Below, one piece after another: positions 45,611 to 58,035 of a stretch of 64,000 bases of DNA. Every line of letters starts with the position of its first letter. Position 1 is the stretch's first letter. This DNA is from Delphinus delphis (taxonomy: Eukaryota > Chordata > Mammalia > Artiodactyla > Delphinidae). The notes beneath the pieces are model-generated. The model worked only from the letters and a program-made list of their open reading frames with translations, was not told where the DNA came from and did no database searches. The position numbers were made by a program, and so were the translations under genes. The stretch spans positions 3,381,455 to 3,445,454 of the forward strand of contig NC_082698.1 in NCBI RefSeq assembly GCF_949987515.2. The letters run 5' to 3'.

Positions 45611-47430
45611 TTTAGAGTAACCTCATTTATCTTCTATTTGCACATTTTAAGCTAATTTTCAATTATCAAGTCTCTGTGGCTCCCAGATGTTAGAGCTGCC
45701 GCCATGTAGACCTACTGCTTGTGCATCTGGTAAAAAAAAAAAAATGACGTGTACTTGGTGTTGGACTTCTCATCTATAATAACTCACTGGGACACAACAG
45801 CATAATCACCGTGGACCCAACGTGAATGACAGCAGCATTGGGAATGTTGTCGCCAGTGGTGGGTGAAGATACCTGTGGTCTTGCTGATTATTAACTTGTG
45901 TTTGACACACTTGAAAAATAAGAGCTCCCAGTTTGTACTCCCTTCAACCATCGAGGCTGTAATTCCATCATTTCAGGCCTCTTCTCGGCGAGCATATTCT
46001 TGGTACGTCACTGCTAGTCACTCAGGCTCTCTCATTAGCGCATGGCTGCCACCAGGCCTTCTGGGAGGACCCATTGCCTTGTCTGCTGTGCTCTTTTCTT
46101 TCTTCTGGTGGCTTTGATCACGGCACGTGTCACCTGTCCAGGAATGTGCAGACATTCTGATAGTTCAGACCATATCACGTACTGCTGGGCAAGGGCCGTG
46201 TGGACCCCAACGGCCCAGCTGTGTGCGTAGCTCTCTTTTCTGTGAGGAGCTTTCTGGGATGAGTGGTAGATCTGGAAATTGCAGTAATGACTCATTTTGG
46301 TGAAGTCCGTTCTGGCTCCAGCCCTCTTTGCTTTGGCCACGTTATCTGTAGCTTCAGAACTCCCACGAAAGGAGCAGAATTATCTAAATTTCCATTTGAC
46401 ATTTTCCTTTACAATTGTTTTGACATCTCCATTTATAAATTTCTTTTCTTGTTAAAGCTAGATTGGAAAAGCGGATTTCTAAACAAGTCTTGCCTGGCTC
46501 GAAGCCTGAGGGTGGGTGCTCAGCTCGTTTAATTGGGGAGCATCTAATCCAGTTATCATCCATCAGTAAGGACAACCCAATGTTTTCTGTATTCCAAAGG
46601 GCTCTCTCCCAGGCTCCAGAGTCCTTCTCTGCTGATTTCCCTGGGTGACCAGGTTAGGTCATACGCCTGAGTTCCACATGGTCCTAAACTCCCCTCTCCC
46701 CTCAAGACTCAGGGAAAACTTCTGTTTGTGTGATGAGCACTCACTTACAGGGCAGGTCAGAAACACCCACGTGTCTACACGGGGCACAAGGGGGGGCGCT
46801 CTGTTTACATACCAGGGACAGAAAAAAATCAATGCACTTCTGTCCAGGTCACAGAGACCTTGATTCCAATGACCAACTAGTAACAGCTTTATCTCCTGGT
46901 TTAATTTTCTTCCAGTGAATCAATTACATTTAAGACTTGCTGATACCACCTGGGCGACTGGTTTACTCTTTGTATTGTGTAGCTTGGAGGCTGTTTTGCT
47001 TCATTTTAAGTGTGTTCTCCTCTGCTATGATAGGATAATTGTATTCTCCTAAAAAATTGTTCTTATAAAAATTTACATTACAGGAATAAATATTTCGGCT
47101 TACAGTGACAAAATTCTATTTCCTGCAGGAATTTTAACAATAAAATTGATTCCTATTGCTGTAAGTATATTTAGACAAAACAAAGGTAAAAAAGGGCTTA
47201 TTTTTTTCAATCTTAACATGTGAAAGTCTCCCATTTTCCTCTATCAGCTTATAAATTTGCTTGCAGCTAGCACGGTCTGGAGCCATTCCTTAATGATTCT
47301 TTAAAGCCCTGAATTACTCAGAAGAAACAATTGTGTGCTTTTGTGCTTCCAGAGGTTTTTGTTGGCTGCCTGCTGATCGTTTATCTTCAGGTAATAATAC
47401 ATTATATCCCTAATTAATAATATTGAGTCT
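45611..47430. other. Single-copy DNA, possibly conserved noncoding at 46.9-47.4 kb
   Basis: No gene recognised. The last 400 bp are AT-rich, repeat-free and rich in ATTA/TAAT motifs, until a plus-strand L1 splits the segment at 47431. Confidence 0.35.
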
Positions 47431-48541
47431 GCCTGCTCCCTGACTTCAGACTATACTACAAAGGTACAGTAATCGAAACAGCATGGTACTGGCACCAAAA
47501 CAGACACATAGATCAATGGAACAGAATAGAGAGCCCAGAAATAAACCCACTCACCTATGATTAATTAGTCTAACAAAGGAGGCAAGTATATACAATAGGG
47601 AAAAGACAGTCTCTTCAATAAGTGGTGCTGGGAAAACTGGACAGCTACATGTAAAACAATGAGATTAGAACTTTCCCTCACACCATATACAAACAAACAG
47701 ATGGATTAAACAAATGGATTAAAGACTTAAATTTAAGATCTGTGAAACTCCTAGAAGAGAACATAGGCAGAACATCTTTGACATAAATTGTAGCAATATT
47801 TTATGGATCTGTGTCCAAAATAAGTAAAATAAATAAAAGCAAAAAATAAACAAATGAGACATAATTAAATTTGAAAGCTTTTGCACAGCAATGGAAACCA
47901 ATAACAAAAAAGACAACCTACTGAGTGGGAGAACATACTTGCAAATGATATGACAGATAAGGGGTTAATAACCAAAATATATAAACAGCTGATATGACTC
48001 AACATCAAACAAACAAACAAAAAACCAAAAAACAAAGAAACAAACAACCCCCCCCCAAACAACCCAATCAAAAAAATGGGCAGAAGACCTGAATAGACAT
48101 TTTTCCAAACAAGACATACAGATGGCTAACAGGCATGTGAAAAGATGATCAACACTGCTTATTATTAGAGAATGCAAATCAAAATCACAATGAGATATCA
48201 CCTCACACCTGTCAGAGTGGCTAATCAGAAAGTCTACAAGTTACAAATGTTGGAGAGAATGTGGAGAAAAGGGAAAGGGAACCCTTGCACACTGTTGTTG
48301 GAAATGTAAATTGGTGCAGCCACTGTGGAAAACCTCCCTACGGAGGTTCCTTAAAAAACTTAAAATAGAACTATCATATGATCCAGCAATCCCACTGCTG
48401 GAAATATATCTGAAGAAAATGAAAGCACTAATTCAAAAAGATACATTCACCCCAATGTTCATAGCAGCTTTATTTACGATAGCCAAGATATGGAAGCAAC
48501 CCAAGTGTCCAGCAAAAGATAAATGGATAAAGAAGATGTAG

Positions 48542-48592
<51 letters not shown>

Positions 48593-49032
48593 ATATTGCT
48601 CAGCCATAAAAAAGAATGAAATTCTGCTATTTGCAACAATGTGGATGGGTCTAGACAGCATTATGCTTTGTGAAGTAAATCAGAGAAAGACAAATACTGT
48701 ATGTTATCACTTATATATGGGACAACAACAAAAAAGAAACGAATGTATAATGAAACAGTAACAGACTCACAGATATAGGTAACAAACTAGCGGTTACCAG
48801 TTGGGAGAGGGGAGAGAGAAGGGGCAAAATAGGGGAAGGGGATGAAGAGATGCAAACTACTATGTATAAAGTAGATAAGAAACAAGGATATATTGTACAG
48901 CACAGGGAAATATAGCCATTATTTCATAATAACTTTAAAGGGAGTATAACTGATAAAAATATTGAATCACTATGCTGTACACCTGAAACTAATGTGATAT
49001 TGTAAAACAACTGTATTTCGATAAAATAAAAA
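47431..49032 (+). pseudogene. 5'-truncated L1 with dead ORF2
   Basis: A perfect 15-bp target-site duplication, aataatattgagtct, bounds it (47416-47430 and 49033-49047). It runs from ORF2 (from 'ccctgacttcagactatac') to a tail ending 'ctgtatttcgataaaataaa'. A frame at 48311-48541 carries ORF2p C-terminal text ([20 protein letters not shown]). Endonuclease and RT core are missing. It contains an (AC)23 tract. Confidence 0.9.
48545..48590 (+). repeat. (AC)23 microsatellite
   Basis: Pure AC dinucleotides inside the L1 ORF2 remnant, where related L1s have (TATA/CACA)-like text. Confidence 0.97.
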
Positions 49033-49079
49033 AATAATATTGAGTCTTCCCCTAACGTGCAGTTGCTTCAATGGATTCT

Positions 49080-49255
49080 CTAATTTTCACAATAATTGTG
49101 TGTGGTAGGCGCTATGATTTTTTCTAGTTTGACAGGTGAGGGAATTACTTAGAGTGACTGGTACCCCCAAGGACAGTGGCAGAGCCAGAACTTGAACCCT
49201 TTCCCCCAGGTCCCCAGTTACTAGGACACATGACAGCAAGACCTGTGCCATGACC
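49080..49255 (-). mobile_element. MIR SINE
   Basis: 'attttcacaataattgtgtg', 'gcagagccagaacttgaacc' and flanking blocks correspond to the reversed MIR. Confidence 0.65.
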
Positions 49256-49409
49256 CTGACTCTTCTCTGCTAATTACAGGAGTGCGCATGTCTGCTCTAT
49301 GTTGTATATGTGTCTCTATATACATAATCATGTGTGGTGTGGTAATCTTCCAAGAAGTATCTTGCTGGGTGACTTACCAACTGGTTTTAAAAGTTTCAAA
49401 TGCTTTTTA

Positions 49410-49614
49410 TTATTTTTGCGGTACGTGAGCCTCTCACTGTTGTGGCCTCCCCCGCTGCGGAGCACAGGCTCCGGACGCGCAGGCCTAGCGGCCATGGCTC
49501 ATGGGCCCAGCCGCTCCGCGGCATGTGGGATCCTTCCGGACCGGGGCACAAACCCGCGTCCCCTGCATCGGCAGGTGGACTCCCAACCACTGCTCCCCCA
49601 GGGAAGGGAAGCCC
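49410..49614 (-). mobile_element. CHR-family SINE with altered head
   Basis: A minus-strand copy with 14-bp target-site duplications tcaaatgcttttta (49396-49409) and tcaaattcttttta (49615-49628). The head reads CTGCTCCCCCAGGGAAGGGAAGCCC, in which GGAAG is duplicated and the usual CGCCACC is changed, so its Pol III A-box end is damaged. Confidence 0.93.
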
Positions 49615-49649
49615 TCAAATTCTTTTTAAAATCTCTAACATTATCCCTG

Positions 49650-49860
49650 GACTATTATAAGATAATTATTTTGAAAGCCAACCTGAATTTTTTCTTAATA
49701 GTTTTTAATTTAGTGGAAAATTCCAAATACATGTAAACAGAATAACACAATGGACTTTGACATACCCATCACCCACCTTCAATGATGATGAACTTTCTGC
49801 CATTCTTTTTTCACCCATACCTCTATTCACTCCCTAACCTTACTTTATTCTTTTCATTAT
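49650..49860 (-). mobile_element. Old L1 3' UTR fragment
   Basis: 'tttagtggaaaattccaaat', 'catacccatcacccaccttc' and 'attcttttttcacccatacc' match old L1M 3' UTR text in reverse. Confidence 0.55.
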
Positions 49861-49874
49861 TTACCGTTCTTCCC

Positions 49875-50280
49875 CGCCCCCAGCTTTAATGAGATATGAT
49901 TGACATTTAACATTGTATAAGTTTAAGGTGTACAATGTGATTATTTGATACATGTACATGTTGTGAACTGTTTACCACAATAGGGTTATTAACACATCCT
50001 TCATCCCATCTAATTACCATTTTGTGGTTACAGCGAGAACATTTTTGATCTACTCTCACAGCAGCTTTTAAGTACACAGTACAGTTAACTACAGTCACCA
50101 TGCTGTATACTATCCAACTTATAACTGAGTATTTGTACCCTTTGACCAACATCTCCACAGTTCCTCCCCCCACAGCCCCTGGTAACCATCAAATCTACTC
50201 TCTGTTTCCACGACTTCATCCTTTTTAGATTCTCTGTGGGAGGATGGAGGCTGGGATCTCCTACCCCACCATCTTGGTGA
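49875..50280 (-). mobile_element. L1 3' fragment (L1MA/MB type), possibly with 5' tip
   Basis: 'gatatgattgacatttaaca', 'gtttaaggtgtacaatgtg', 'cagtcaccatgctgtatact' and 'aaccatcaaatctactctct' are reversed L1 3' UTR. At its right end 'ccaccatcttggtgacc' resembles a reversed L1 5' tip, so internal deletion is possible. Confidence 0.65.
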
Positions 50281-50284
50281 CCTC

Positions 50285-52010
50285 CAAATCTTATATTTCT
50301 TTTTTAAGTTGACATTTACACACATTGAAACACACACACAAACACTAACTGTACAGTTTTGACAAAGGGATGCAGTCATGTAATTCACATCCCTGTCACC
50401 ATAGAGAACATTTCAGTCCCCTCTCTTCCCAGTCAGTTCCTACTCTGCCACCATCCCACACTCCTGCCCAGAACACCACTCTTTTGACTTTTTCCATCTT
50501 ATATTAGTTTTGTCTGTTCTAGAACTTTCTGTGAATGAAACCTCATGGTGTGAATTTCTTTGTGTCTGGCTCCTTTCACTCAGTGTTTCATCTGGGAGAT
50601 TTATCCACATGCAGGAGTCAGTAGCTCCTTTCTCTCTACTGCTGCCTAGTGTCCCATGTCACACATTGTTCATTCATGCTCCCAGCGATAGACAGTTGGG
50701 GGTTGAAGCTGCTATGAATATTCTTTTACACTTTTTGGGGACATATATTTTAATTTCTCTTAGACAAATACACAGAGTAGGTTTAACTTTAAATGAAACT
50801 GTTAAAACTTTTCCAAAGCGGTTGTAACATTTTATGTTTCATCCAGAGCTACATGAGAGTTCATGTTGCTCCATTTCCTTGCCAACATTTGGTTTTGTCA
50901 ATCTTATTAATTTTCGCCATTCTAGGGTGTGTAGTGATATCACATTGTGGTTTTAATTTGCGTTTCCTTGACAACAAGGGATGCTGAGTACTGGCTTGTG
51001 TGGTTATTGATCATTCATGCTGCTTCATTTGTGAAATGTCTGTTCAATTATTATTTTGCCCATATTTTAATTTAGTTGGGCTGTCTGTCTTTCTATTATT
51101 GAATTGTAGGAGTCACTGTATAATTTGAATATGTCCCTTGTCAGACAAATGTTTTGTAAATATTTGCGGTTTGCTTATTCATTTTAATGGTGTCTTTTGA
51201 TGAGCATGGGTTTTCAATTTAGGTAAGTCTAATTCACCATTTTTTCGTCATGGTTATTGCTTTTTGGGTTCTGTCTAATAAATCTTTGCCTGTAGGTTGC
51301 AACAATATTATCTTATATTTTCTTCTAAAAGCTTTATAGATCTGTGATTTATAAAGATATATAGATCTATGATTCCTTTTGAATTTTTTTTTTTTGGTAT
51401 GATGTGCAGAAGTATGGGGGTCCAAAATTACTTTTTTCCACGTGGATGTCGGTTGTTCCAGTAAAATTTGCTGAATTCAGTTTTCCTTTTGAATTGTTTG
51501 GTGTGTTTGTGAAAAGTTTATTGACCGTATAAGTGTCAGTCTATCTCTGTATCCTATTCCCTCAATCTGTTTGTCTACTCTTGTGCCGGTACTACACTGT
51601 CAGGGTTCCTGAAACTTCACAGTAAATCTAGAACTCAGATAGTGAAGCCCTGAGCTTGGTTTTGCTTTTTCAACGTTGTTTTGACTTTTCTAGGCCCTTT
51701 GCATTTCCATACACATTTTAGAATCAGCTTGTCAACTTCTATAAAAAAGACGAGGAGAACATGAATCGGATTGCATTGAATCTGTAAATGAATTTGCAGA
51801 GAATATATGTCTTAATGATATCGATTCTTCTCATCCGTGACCATGATGTATTTTACTAATTATTTGGGTCTCTAAAAAATTCCTCACAGCAGAATTTTGT
51901 AGTTTTAAGTATGTCTTTTGTTAAACTTACTCCTAAATATTAAGTATTTTTGAGGTTATTGTAAATGGAATTATATTTTTAAGTTTCAGTTGCTAATTGT
52001 TCCTGCTAAA
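50285..52010 (-). mobile_element. Old L1M 3' part and ORF2
   Basis: Reversed 3' UTR ('ccatagagaacatttcagtc') is followed by ORF2 blocks ('gttcatgttgctccatttcc', 'tcttgtgccggtactacact', 'catccgtgaccatgatgtat'). No intact frame. Confidence 0.75.
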
Positions 52011-55000
52011 ATGTAGAAATAGTTAATTGATTGAAAAACTTTATGGAGTTGTAAATGACATATATCATACTGCTTATATTGAAATTTGAAAACTTTTGAC
52101 ACACGTATACTGCTGTGAAGCCAGCACCCATCATAATCAAGGTAACGAGCACACCCATCATTCCCAAGGGTTTCATTGTGCACATTTGTAACTCTTTCTT
52201 CCTCCTTGCTGCTCCTGGACTTACACATCCCTACCCCGTCTCAGGCAACGAGTGATCTGCTTTCTGTCACTATACCTTCGTAGGCATTTCCTAAAATTTT
52301 ATATATATGGACTAATAGGTGCCTCTACTTTTTTTGTGTGTTCTCTCACAGCATACTTATTTTGAGATTCATCCATATTGTTATGTATAGCAATGGTTTG
52401 TTCCTTTAAATTGCTGAGTAGTTCCCCACAGTACAGGTATCTCAGTGTTTCCTTATCTACTCACCTGTTGATAGACATCTGTGTTGTTTCCAATGTTTGG
52501 CTTTTACAAATATCGCTGTTATAAACCTTTATTCAGAAATCTTTCTGTGGACATACATTTGCATTTCTTTTGGGTCAACAATTATGAGTGGATTGACTGA
52601 GCCATATGGTAGGTGTATGCTTACTTTTTGAAGAAATGACAAACTCTTTTTCCATGCCGTACCATTTGACATTTCCACCAGCTGTGACAGTCCAGTTGTT
52701 TCCAGAACTTTGCCAACATTTGAATGCTCGGTCGTTTAACCGTTTTAGGAGGTGGGTAACAGTGTATCACCATAGTTTTAATTTATGTTTCCCTAATGCC
52801 AAACGATGTTGAACATCTTTTAATGTGTTTAATTGCGCCCTCTATATTTTCTTTGGTGAAATGTCTGTTAAAATCTTTTGTCCATTTTTTACTGGGTTGT
52901 TTGTTTTCTTATGATTGAGTTTTGAGAGTCCTTTATTTATTCTCGATATAGGTCCATCATTAGATAGGTGATTTGAAAATGTTTTCTCCCAGCATGTGGC
53001 TTGGGTTATCACCATCTTAACAATGTCACTCACAGAACAAAATTTTTTCATATTTGAAGTCTGAGTTATCAATTTTTTTTTCTTCCAGGGATCTTGATTT
53101 TGGTCTTGCATATAAGAAATCTTTACCTAACCCAAGGCCACAAAGATTTTCTTCTATTTTTTTTCCCGTTTTATAGTTTTAGGATTTTTTTTAGGTCTAT
53201 GATCCATTTTGAGTTAATTTTTGTATATAATAAGAGATATAGATCAAAGTTTATTTTTTGATTCTGGGTAGCCAATTGTTTCAGCACCATTTTTTGGAAA
53301 GACTGTATTCTTCTTTTGCAAAGTTTCTTTGGCTATATTAAGGCCGTTACATTTCCATGTGAATTTTAAAATTGGCTTGTTAATTTCCACAGAAAAGCAT
53401 TCTGGGGTTTGGATTGGGATTTGCTTTGAATCTAAAGATCCGTTTAGGAAGAATGGACGTATTAACAATATTGAGGTTTCTAAACTAGGAACGTGGTATA
53501 CTTATCTGCTTATTTAGGTTAATTTTCTTTGTAAACAATTAGTAGTTCTTATTGTGCATGTCTTGTATATCTTTTGTTAAAATTTTCACTAAGTATTTCA
53601 TTTGTTCTTATACTATTGTTTTATACTTCTAATTTGCAATGGTTTGTCACTAATATATAGAGTAAAACTGATTTTCATATATTGATCTTATATACTGAAA
53701 CTTTGTTAAATAAAATTATTAGTTCTAGTATCTTTTTAAAATTGGTATATTTAATGAGGTCTTCTAAATAAACAATTATATCATGTATGATTAATAAAGT
53801 TTTATTCTTACCTTTGTAATCTGCATGCCTTTAATTCTTTATTTCTGGTCTGATTTCACTGGTTAGAAAATCCTACAAAACATTGAATAGAATTGATAAG
53901 AATGAACATTCTTGTGTCGTTTCTGATCTTAGCAGGAAAACATTCAGTTTTTCATCAGTAAGTATGATGTAAGGTTTATGTTTTTCATAGATGTCTTTTT
54001 TCAATTGAGAAAGTTTTCTTCTATTCCTTGTTGCCAAAAGTTTTAATCACAAATATAAGGTGGATTTTGTCAAATGTTTTTCTGCATCCTTGAGATGATT
54101 ATAATTTTTATTTTAGTCTGTTATTATAGTTAATTACATTTTAATATCGATTTCTAAATGTTAAACCAACCTTCCCTTTCTCGGATAAACTCCATTAGGT
54201 CATAATACAGTATTCATTTATGTAATATTATATTCAACTTGCTAAAATTTTAAGAACTTCTCCTATTTATTAATGAGGGATATTGGCTCATAATTTACTT
54301 TGTGATGTCTTTGTCTCATTTTCTTTTTAGGGAGTTTTATTAATATGAATTCAATTTCTTTGATTGAAACAGACGCTTCAGAATTTCTGTTTCATTTAGT
54401 GTCAGTTTAAGTATTGGCAAAAAAGTTGTTTATACCATTTCCTTATTATTCCTTTAATGTCTGCAGAATTTTTATCATGTTTCTTCTTTTTATTACTGAT
54501 AAGGCTAAGCAGTTTTCTCTTTTTTCTTTCCTTGATCAATCTTGTGATGGGTTTATAAATATTACTAACCTTTTCAAAGAATCAACTTTTGTTAGTTCTC
54601 TTCGTTGTTTTTTCTGTTTTCCATTTTATTGATTTTTGCTCTTTTGATTTTTTTTCTTTTAACTTATTTAATTTCAGGTTACTCAACTTTTGGTAGCTTT
54701 TTAACATAGAAACTTGATTTAAATCCTATTTAAATTCTTTCTAATATCAGCATTTAAAGCTAGAAATGGGTTTCTTATTTCTGCCTTGGCTATAAACCAC
54801 AAATTTGATATGTTGCATTTTCATTATCATTTAGTTTAAAATATGTTCTAATTTTCTCTATGCTTTCTTCCTTTCTCCTTCCTGTCTTCCTTTTGTAAAA
54901 CCTGTTACACAGGTTTTGTAAAAGTATACTGTTCAATTTCCAAATATTTGAGGCTTTGAAGAGATGTATTACTGTTATACTTTTTGAATGTGATTCCACT

Positions 55001-55314
55001 GTGTTTAAACAATATACTATATGTGGTTTCTGTCTTTTCATATGTGTCAAGACTTGTTTGTACCCTAGTATGTGGTCTCTCTTGATGAGCACTCTATATG
55101 CAGTTGAAAAACTTACTGTTCATAGATGTCATTCTATAGTCTAAGCTTGTGACATCTATTATTCACTGACATTTTGTTTAGCTGTTCTGTGGATCACTGA
55201 TAGGAGGTTGTTGATATCTTCAATGGCGATTGTTGACTTGCCTATTTTTCTCTTTTTTCTGTCAGTTTTTGTTTAATGTATTTTAAAGTGCTGTCATTGG
55301 GAGCATACAAATTT

Positions 55315-55524
55315 TTTTTCTTTTCTTTTTTTGCAGTACGCGGGCCTCTCACTGTTGTGGCCTCTCCTGTTGCGGAGCACAGGCTCTGGACACGCAGGCT
55401 CAGCAGCCATGGCTCACGGGCCCAGTGGCTCCGCTGCATGTGGGATCTTCCTGGACTGGGGCACGAACCCGTGTCCCCTGCATTGGCAGGCGGACTCTCA
55501 ACCACTGCGCCACCAGGGAAGCCC
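55315..55524 (-). mobile_element. CHR-family SINE
   Basis: A minus-strand copy with a perfect 16-bp target-site duplication, gggagcatacaaattt (55299-55314 and 55525-55540), inside the old L1M. Confidence 0.95.
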
Positions 55525-55597
55525 GGGAGCATACAAATTTATAATTGTTATGTCTTCCTGATATGCTGACACTTTTATCATTATAAAATATTCTCCT

Positions 55598-55914
55598 GGG
55601 CTTCCCTGGTGGTGCAGTGGTTAAGAATCTGCCTGCCAATGGAGGGGACATGGGTTTGAGCCCTGGTCTGGGAAGATCCCACATGCCGCGGGGCAACTAA
55701 ACCCGTGCGCCACAGCTACTGAGCCTGTGCTCTAGAGCCCACAAGCCACAACTACTGAGCCCGTATGCCACAACTACTGAAGCTTGTGTGCCTAGAGCCC
55801 ATGCTCCGCAACAAGAGAAGCCACCACAATGAGAAGCCCACACATGCTGCAACCAGAGAAAGCCTGCGTGCAGCAACAAAGACCCAAGGCAGCCAAAAAA
55901 AAAAAAAAAAAAAG
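55598..55914 (+). mobile_element. Long-form CHR SINE (CHR-2-like)
   Basis: It starts GGGCTTCCCTGGTGGTGCAG, has the B-box region 'gggtttgagccctggtctgg', then repeated 'ccacaactactgagcc' blocks and ends in an A-run. The 7-bp flanks ttctcct match (55591-55597 and 55915-55921). This is the only CHR copy on the plus strand. Confidence 0.92.
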
Positions 55915-56149
55915 TTCTCCTTAGTCTCTGGTAATATTACTTTTCTTAAAGTCTATTTGCTGATGTTACTAAGTAACATATAGTAAAAGATATTTTGTCT
56001 TATATAGTTGGTTCATCTTTTTTATGTTTACTATCGTATGGTTTATGTTTTCCTATTTTTTCTTTTAGTTACTTGTATCTTTATATTTATAGCACATCTA
56101 TTCTAGACATAATATAGTTGAGTCTTGGTGCTTTTTCATCCCCAGTCTT

Positions 56150-56503
56150 TTTTTTTAATTTATCAATTAATTAATTTATGGCTGCATTGGGTCTTTGTTG
56201 CTGCGCACGGGCTTTTTTTCTAGTTGTGGCGAGTGGGGGCTCCTCTTCGTTGCGGTGCGTGGGCTTCTCATTCCAGCGGCTTCTCTTGTTGCAGACCATA
56301 GGCTCTAGGCATGCGGGCTTCGGCAGTTGTGGCACGCGGACTCAGTAGTTGTGGCTCGTGGGCTGTAGAGTGCAGGCTCCGTATTTGTGGCACATGGTCT
56401 CAATTGCTCCATGGCATGTGGGATCTTTCCGGACCAGGGAATGAACCTGTGTCCCCTGCATTGACAGGCGGATTCCTAACCACTGTGCGACCAGGGAAGC
56501 CCC
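56150..56503 (-). mobile_element. Long-form CHR SINE
   Basis: A reversed copy with T/A-rich tail, 'tggctgcattgggtctttgt', repeated 'agttgtggc' blocks and the head 'gaccagggaagccc'. A perfect 13-bp target-site duplication, catccccagtctt, flanks it (56137-56149 and 56504-56516). Confidence 0.93.
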
Positions 56504-56640
56504 CATCCCCAGTCTTACAGTAACTGCTTTTTAGTTGGAGTTTTCAGTCCATTTACATTTATTGTAACTATTACGTGGTTGGATTTAGGTCTGCCATTAT
56601 GCTATTTTTTTTCCTGTTTGTTCTATTTGTTTTGAGGAAC

Positions 56641-56894
56641 AGGTGGGTGCAAATGTTTACTGGATTATAAGAGTGGTGGTGGGAAGGTGACAGAGTTGGT
56701 TTTGGCTCCTGTATTTTCCATGAAGCATGTGGTAAGGTCATCAGGGGAGGGAGACAGTGGAGGAAAAAAATGTCAGAAGCTTGAAGAGAGAAAAGAAGGT
56801 ATGAAATTTATTGTGATGAGTGAGAAAGTGAGCCTTCTAGAGGACAAAGTAGGTTGTGGGATATATTTATTGCCCATTCATTTATTCTTTTGTC
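56641..56894. other. Short single-copy segment
   Basis: Nothing recognised. Confidence 0.35.
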
Positions 56895-57385
56895 ATGCAT
56901 TAATTCAATAAATATTTGCGTGTCTCCTTTGTGGGGAAAAATGGGCATGACCATACTCCTGTGAGACTTCTGGTGTCAATACATATTGGTGAAATAATTT
57001 CAGTAATATATGGAATAAGATTGTAAGCTAAAAACAAGTGCAGTGAGATAATAGAAATGATTGATTCTACAGGACGGTATAGCAGAAGAACTTGACCTTG
57101 AGTAGGTGTAAGGAATAGTTTGTTAGAGCCAGTGGTCCTTGAGTTGAGATCTAAAGTCAGTGTAGGTTAAACCAGGCAGTGGCTGGGGGTGGCGTGATCA
57201 GGCGAAGAAGCAGTGCTGGCTGGTCCTCTGTCAGGGGAGAGAGGATGAGTGTTGAAGGAGCTGACTGTGCCAGCACGGCTAGAGTGTAGAGAGCAGGATA
57301 GGGCATGGAGGTGGGGGAGAGAGGGGCAGCTTGGGGCCACACGTGCCAAGGCCCTACATGTTGTGATTAAGGTGCCGTCTAACAG
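56895..57385 (-). mobile_element. L2 LINE fragment
   Basis: 'attcaataaatatttgcgtg', 'gatctaaagtcagtgtaggt' (as in GAGCTGAGACCTGAATGA) and 'gcacggctagagtgtagaga' resemble the L2 3' region read in reverse. Strongly diverged. Confidence 0.6.
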
Positions 57386-57884
57386 GAATGACTTTGAAAT
57401 GATACCAGTCAGCTCGTTCTGTGATGTGTTTCTCCTTAAATCATCAAAACTTTATTTGATACAAGTTAAATAGAACTGATGAGATTGGGCTAAAATGAAT
57501 TATCAGAGCAATATACAAAATGAGTCATTGCCAAGTTTTCTTACACTCCATTTTGTTCCTATTTGAGGGGGAAAAAGTTAATTACAGAACATCAGGCATT
57601 GCTTCCAGGTTCCAAAGTGGCTTCCATCCAGCCATGGGAAGGCTCACAGCAGAAAACCAGATGTTCAAATAAAGACCTAAGTGGACAAATATGGACCATG
57701 TGCATTACACAAATACATGATGGAAATCTTTCATGGTGTTTAGGCTTCAAAGTATTTGTATGAGTCCCTCCATTCTTCCAGAAGCACTGAAGGGAGGAGT
57801 TTAAATGCATTTGTTAGGCCTGTTTGTACCTTCCTACCTAATGTTAGCCAATGCATGTGGAAAATTAGAATAATGGGATTATTG

Positions 57885-58035
57885 ACTCAAGACATTTGCT
57901 GAGTGCCTTCCAGGGGTACCCATTGTACTTGGTACCACAGACTTGGCAGTGAGGGATGTGGAGATGAAGCCAACAAAGAAGCTTCCCTCTGTGCAGGAAG
58001 GTCAGACTTCATAACAGGCAATATTGATGCTGGTG
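57885..58035 (-). mobile_element. L2 LINE fragment
   Basis: 'atttgctgagtgccttccag', 'ccattgtacttggtaccaca' and 'agcttccctctgtgcaggaa' follow the reversed L2 3' end (TGAGCGCCTACT…GGTGCTGGGG…TCCCTGCCCTC). Confidence 0.65.

Larger units (their letters stand above)
52020..56640 (-). mobile_element. Old, long L1M copy reaching the endonuclease side of ORF2
   Basis: It starts with a reversed 3' UTR ('ccagcacccatcataatcaa', 'caacgagtgatctgctttc'), passes the ORF2 C-terminus (frame 52842-53111 with [14 protein letters not shown]), the RT region (about 53900-54250) and linker, to 'gtccatttacatttattgta' near 56560. Three CHR SINEs interrupt it. The coding sequence is destroyed. Confidence 0.75.

Noticed and set aside
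48433..48661. Frames rich in Val-Cys repeats
   Set aside because: They are translations of the (AC)n tract; the frame at 59213-59437 is the same case with (CA)n.
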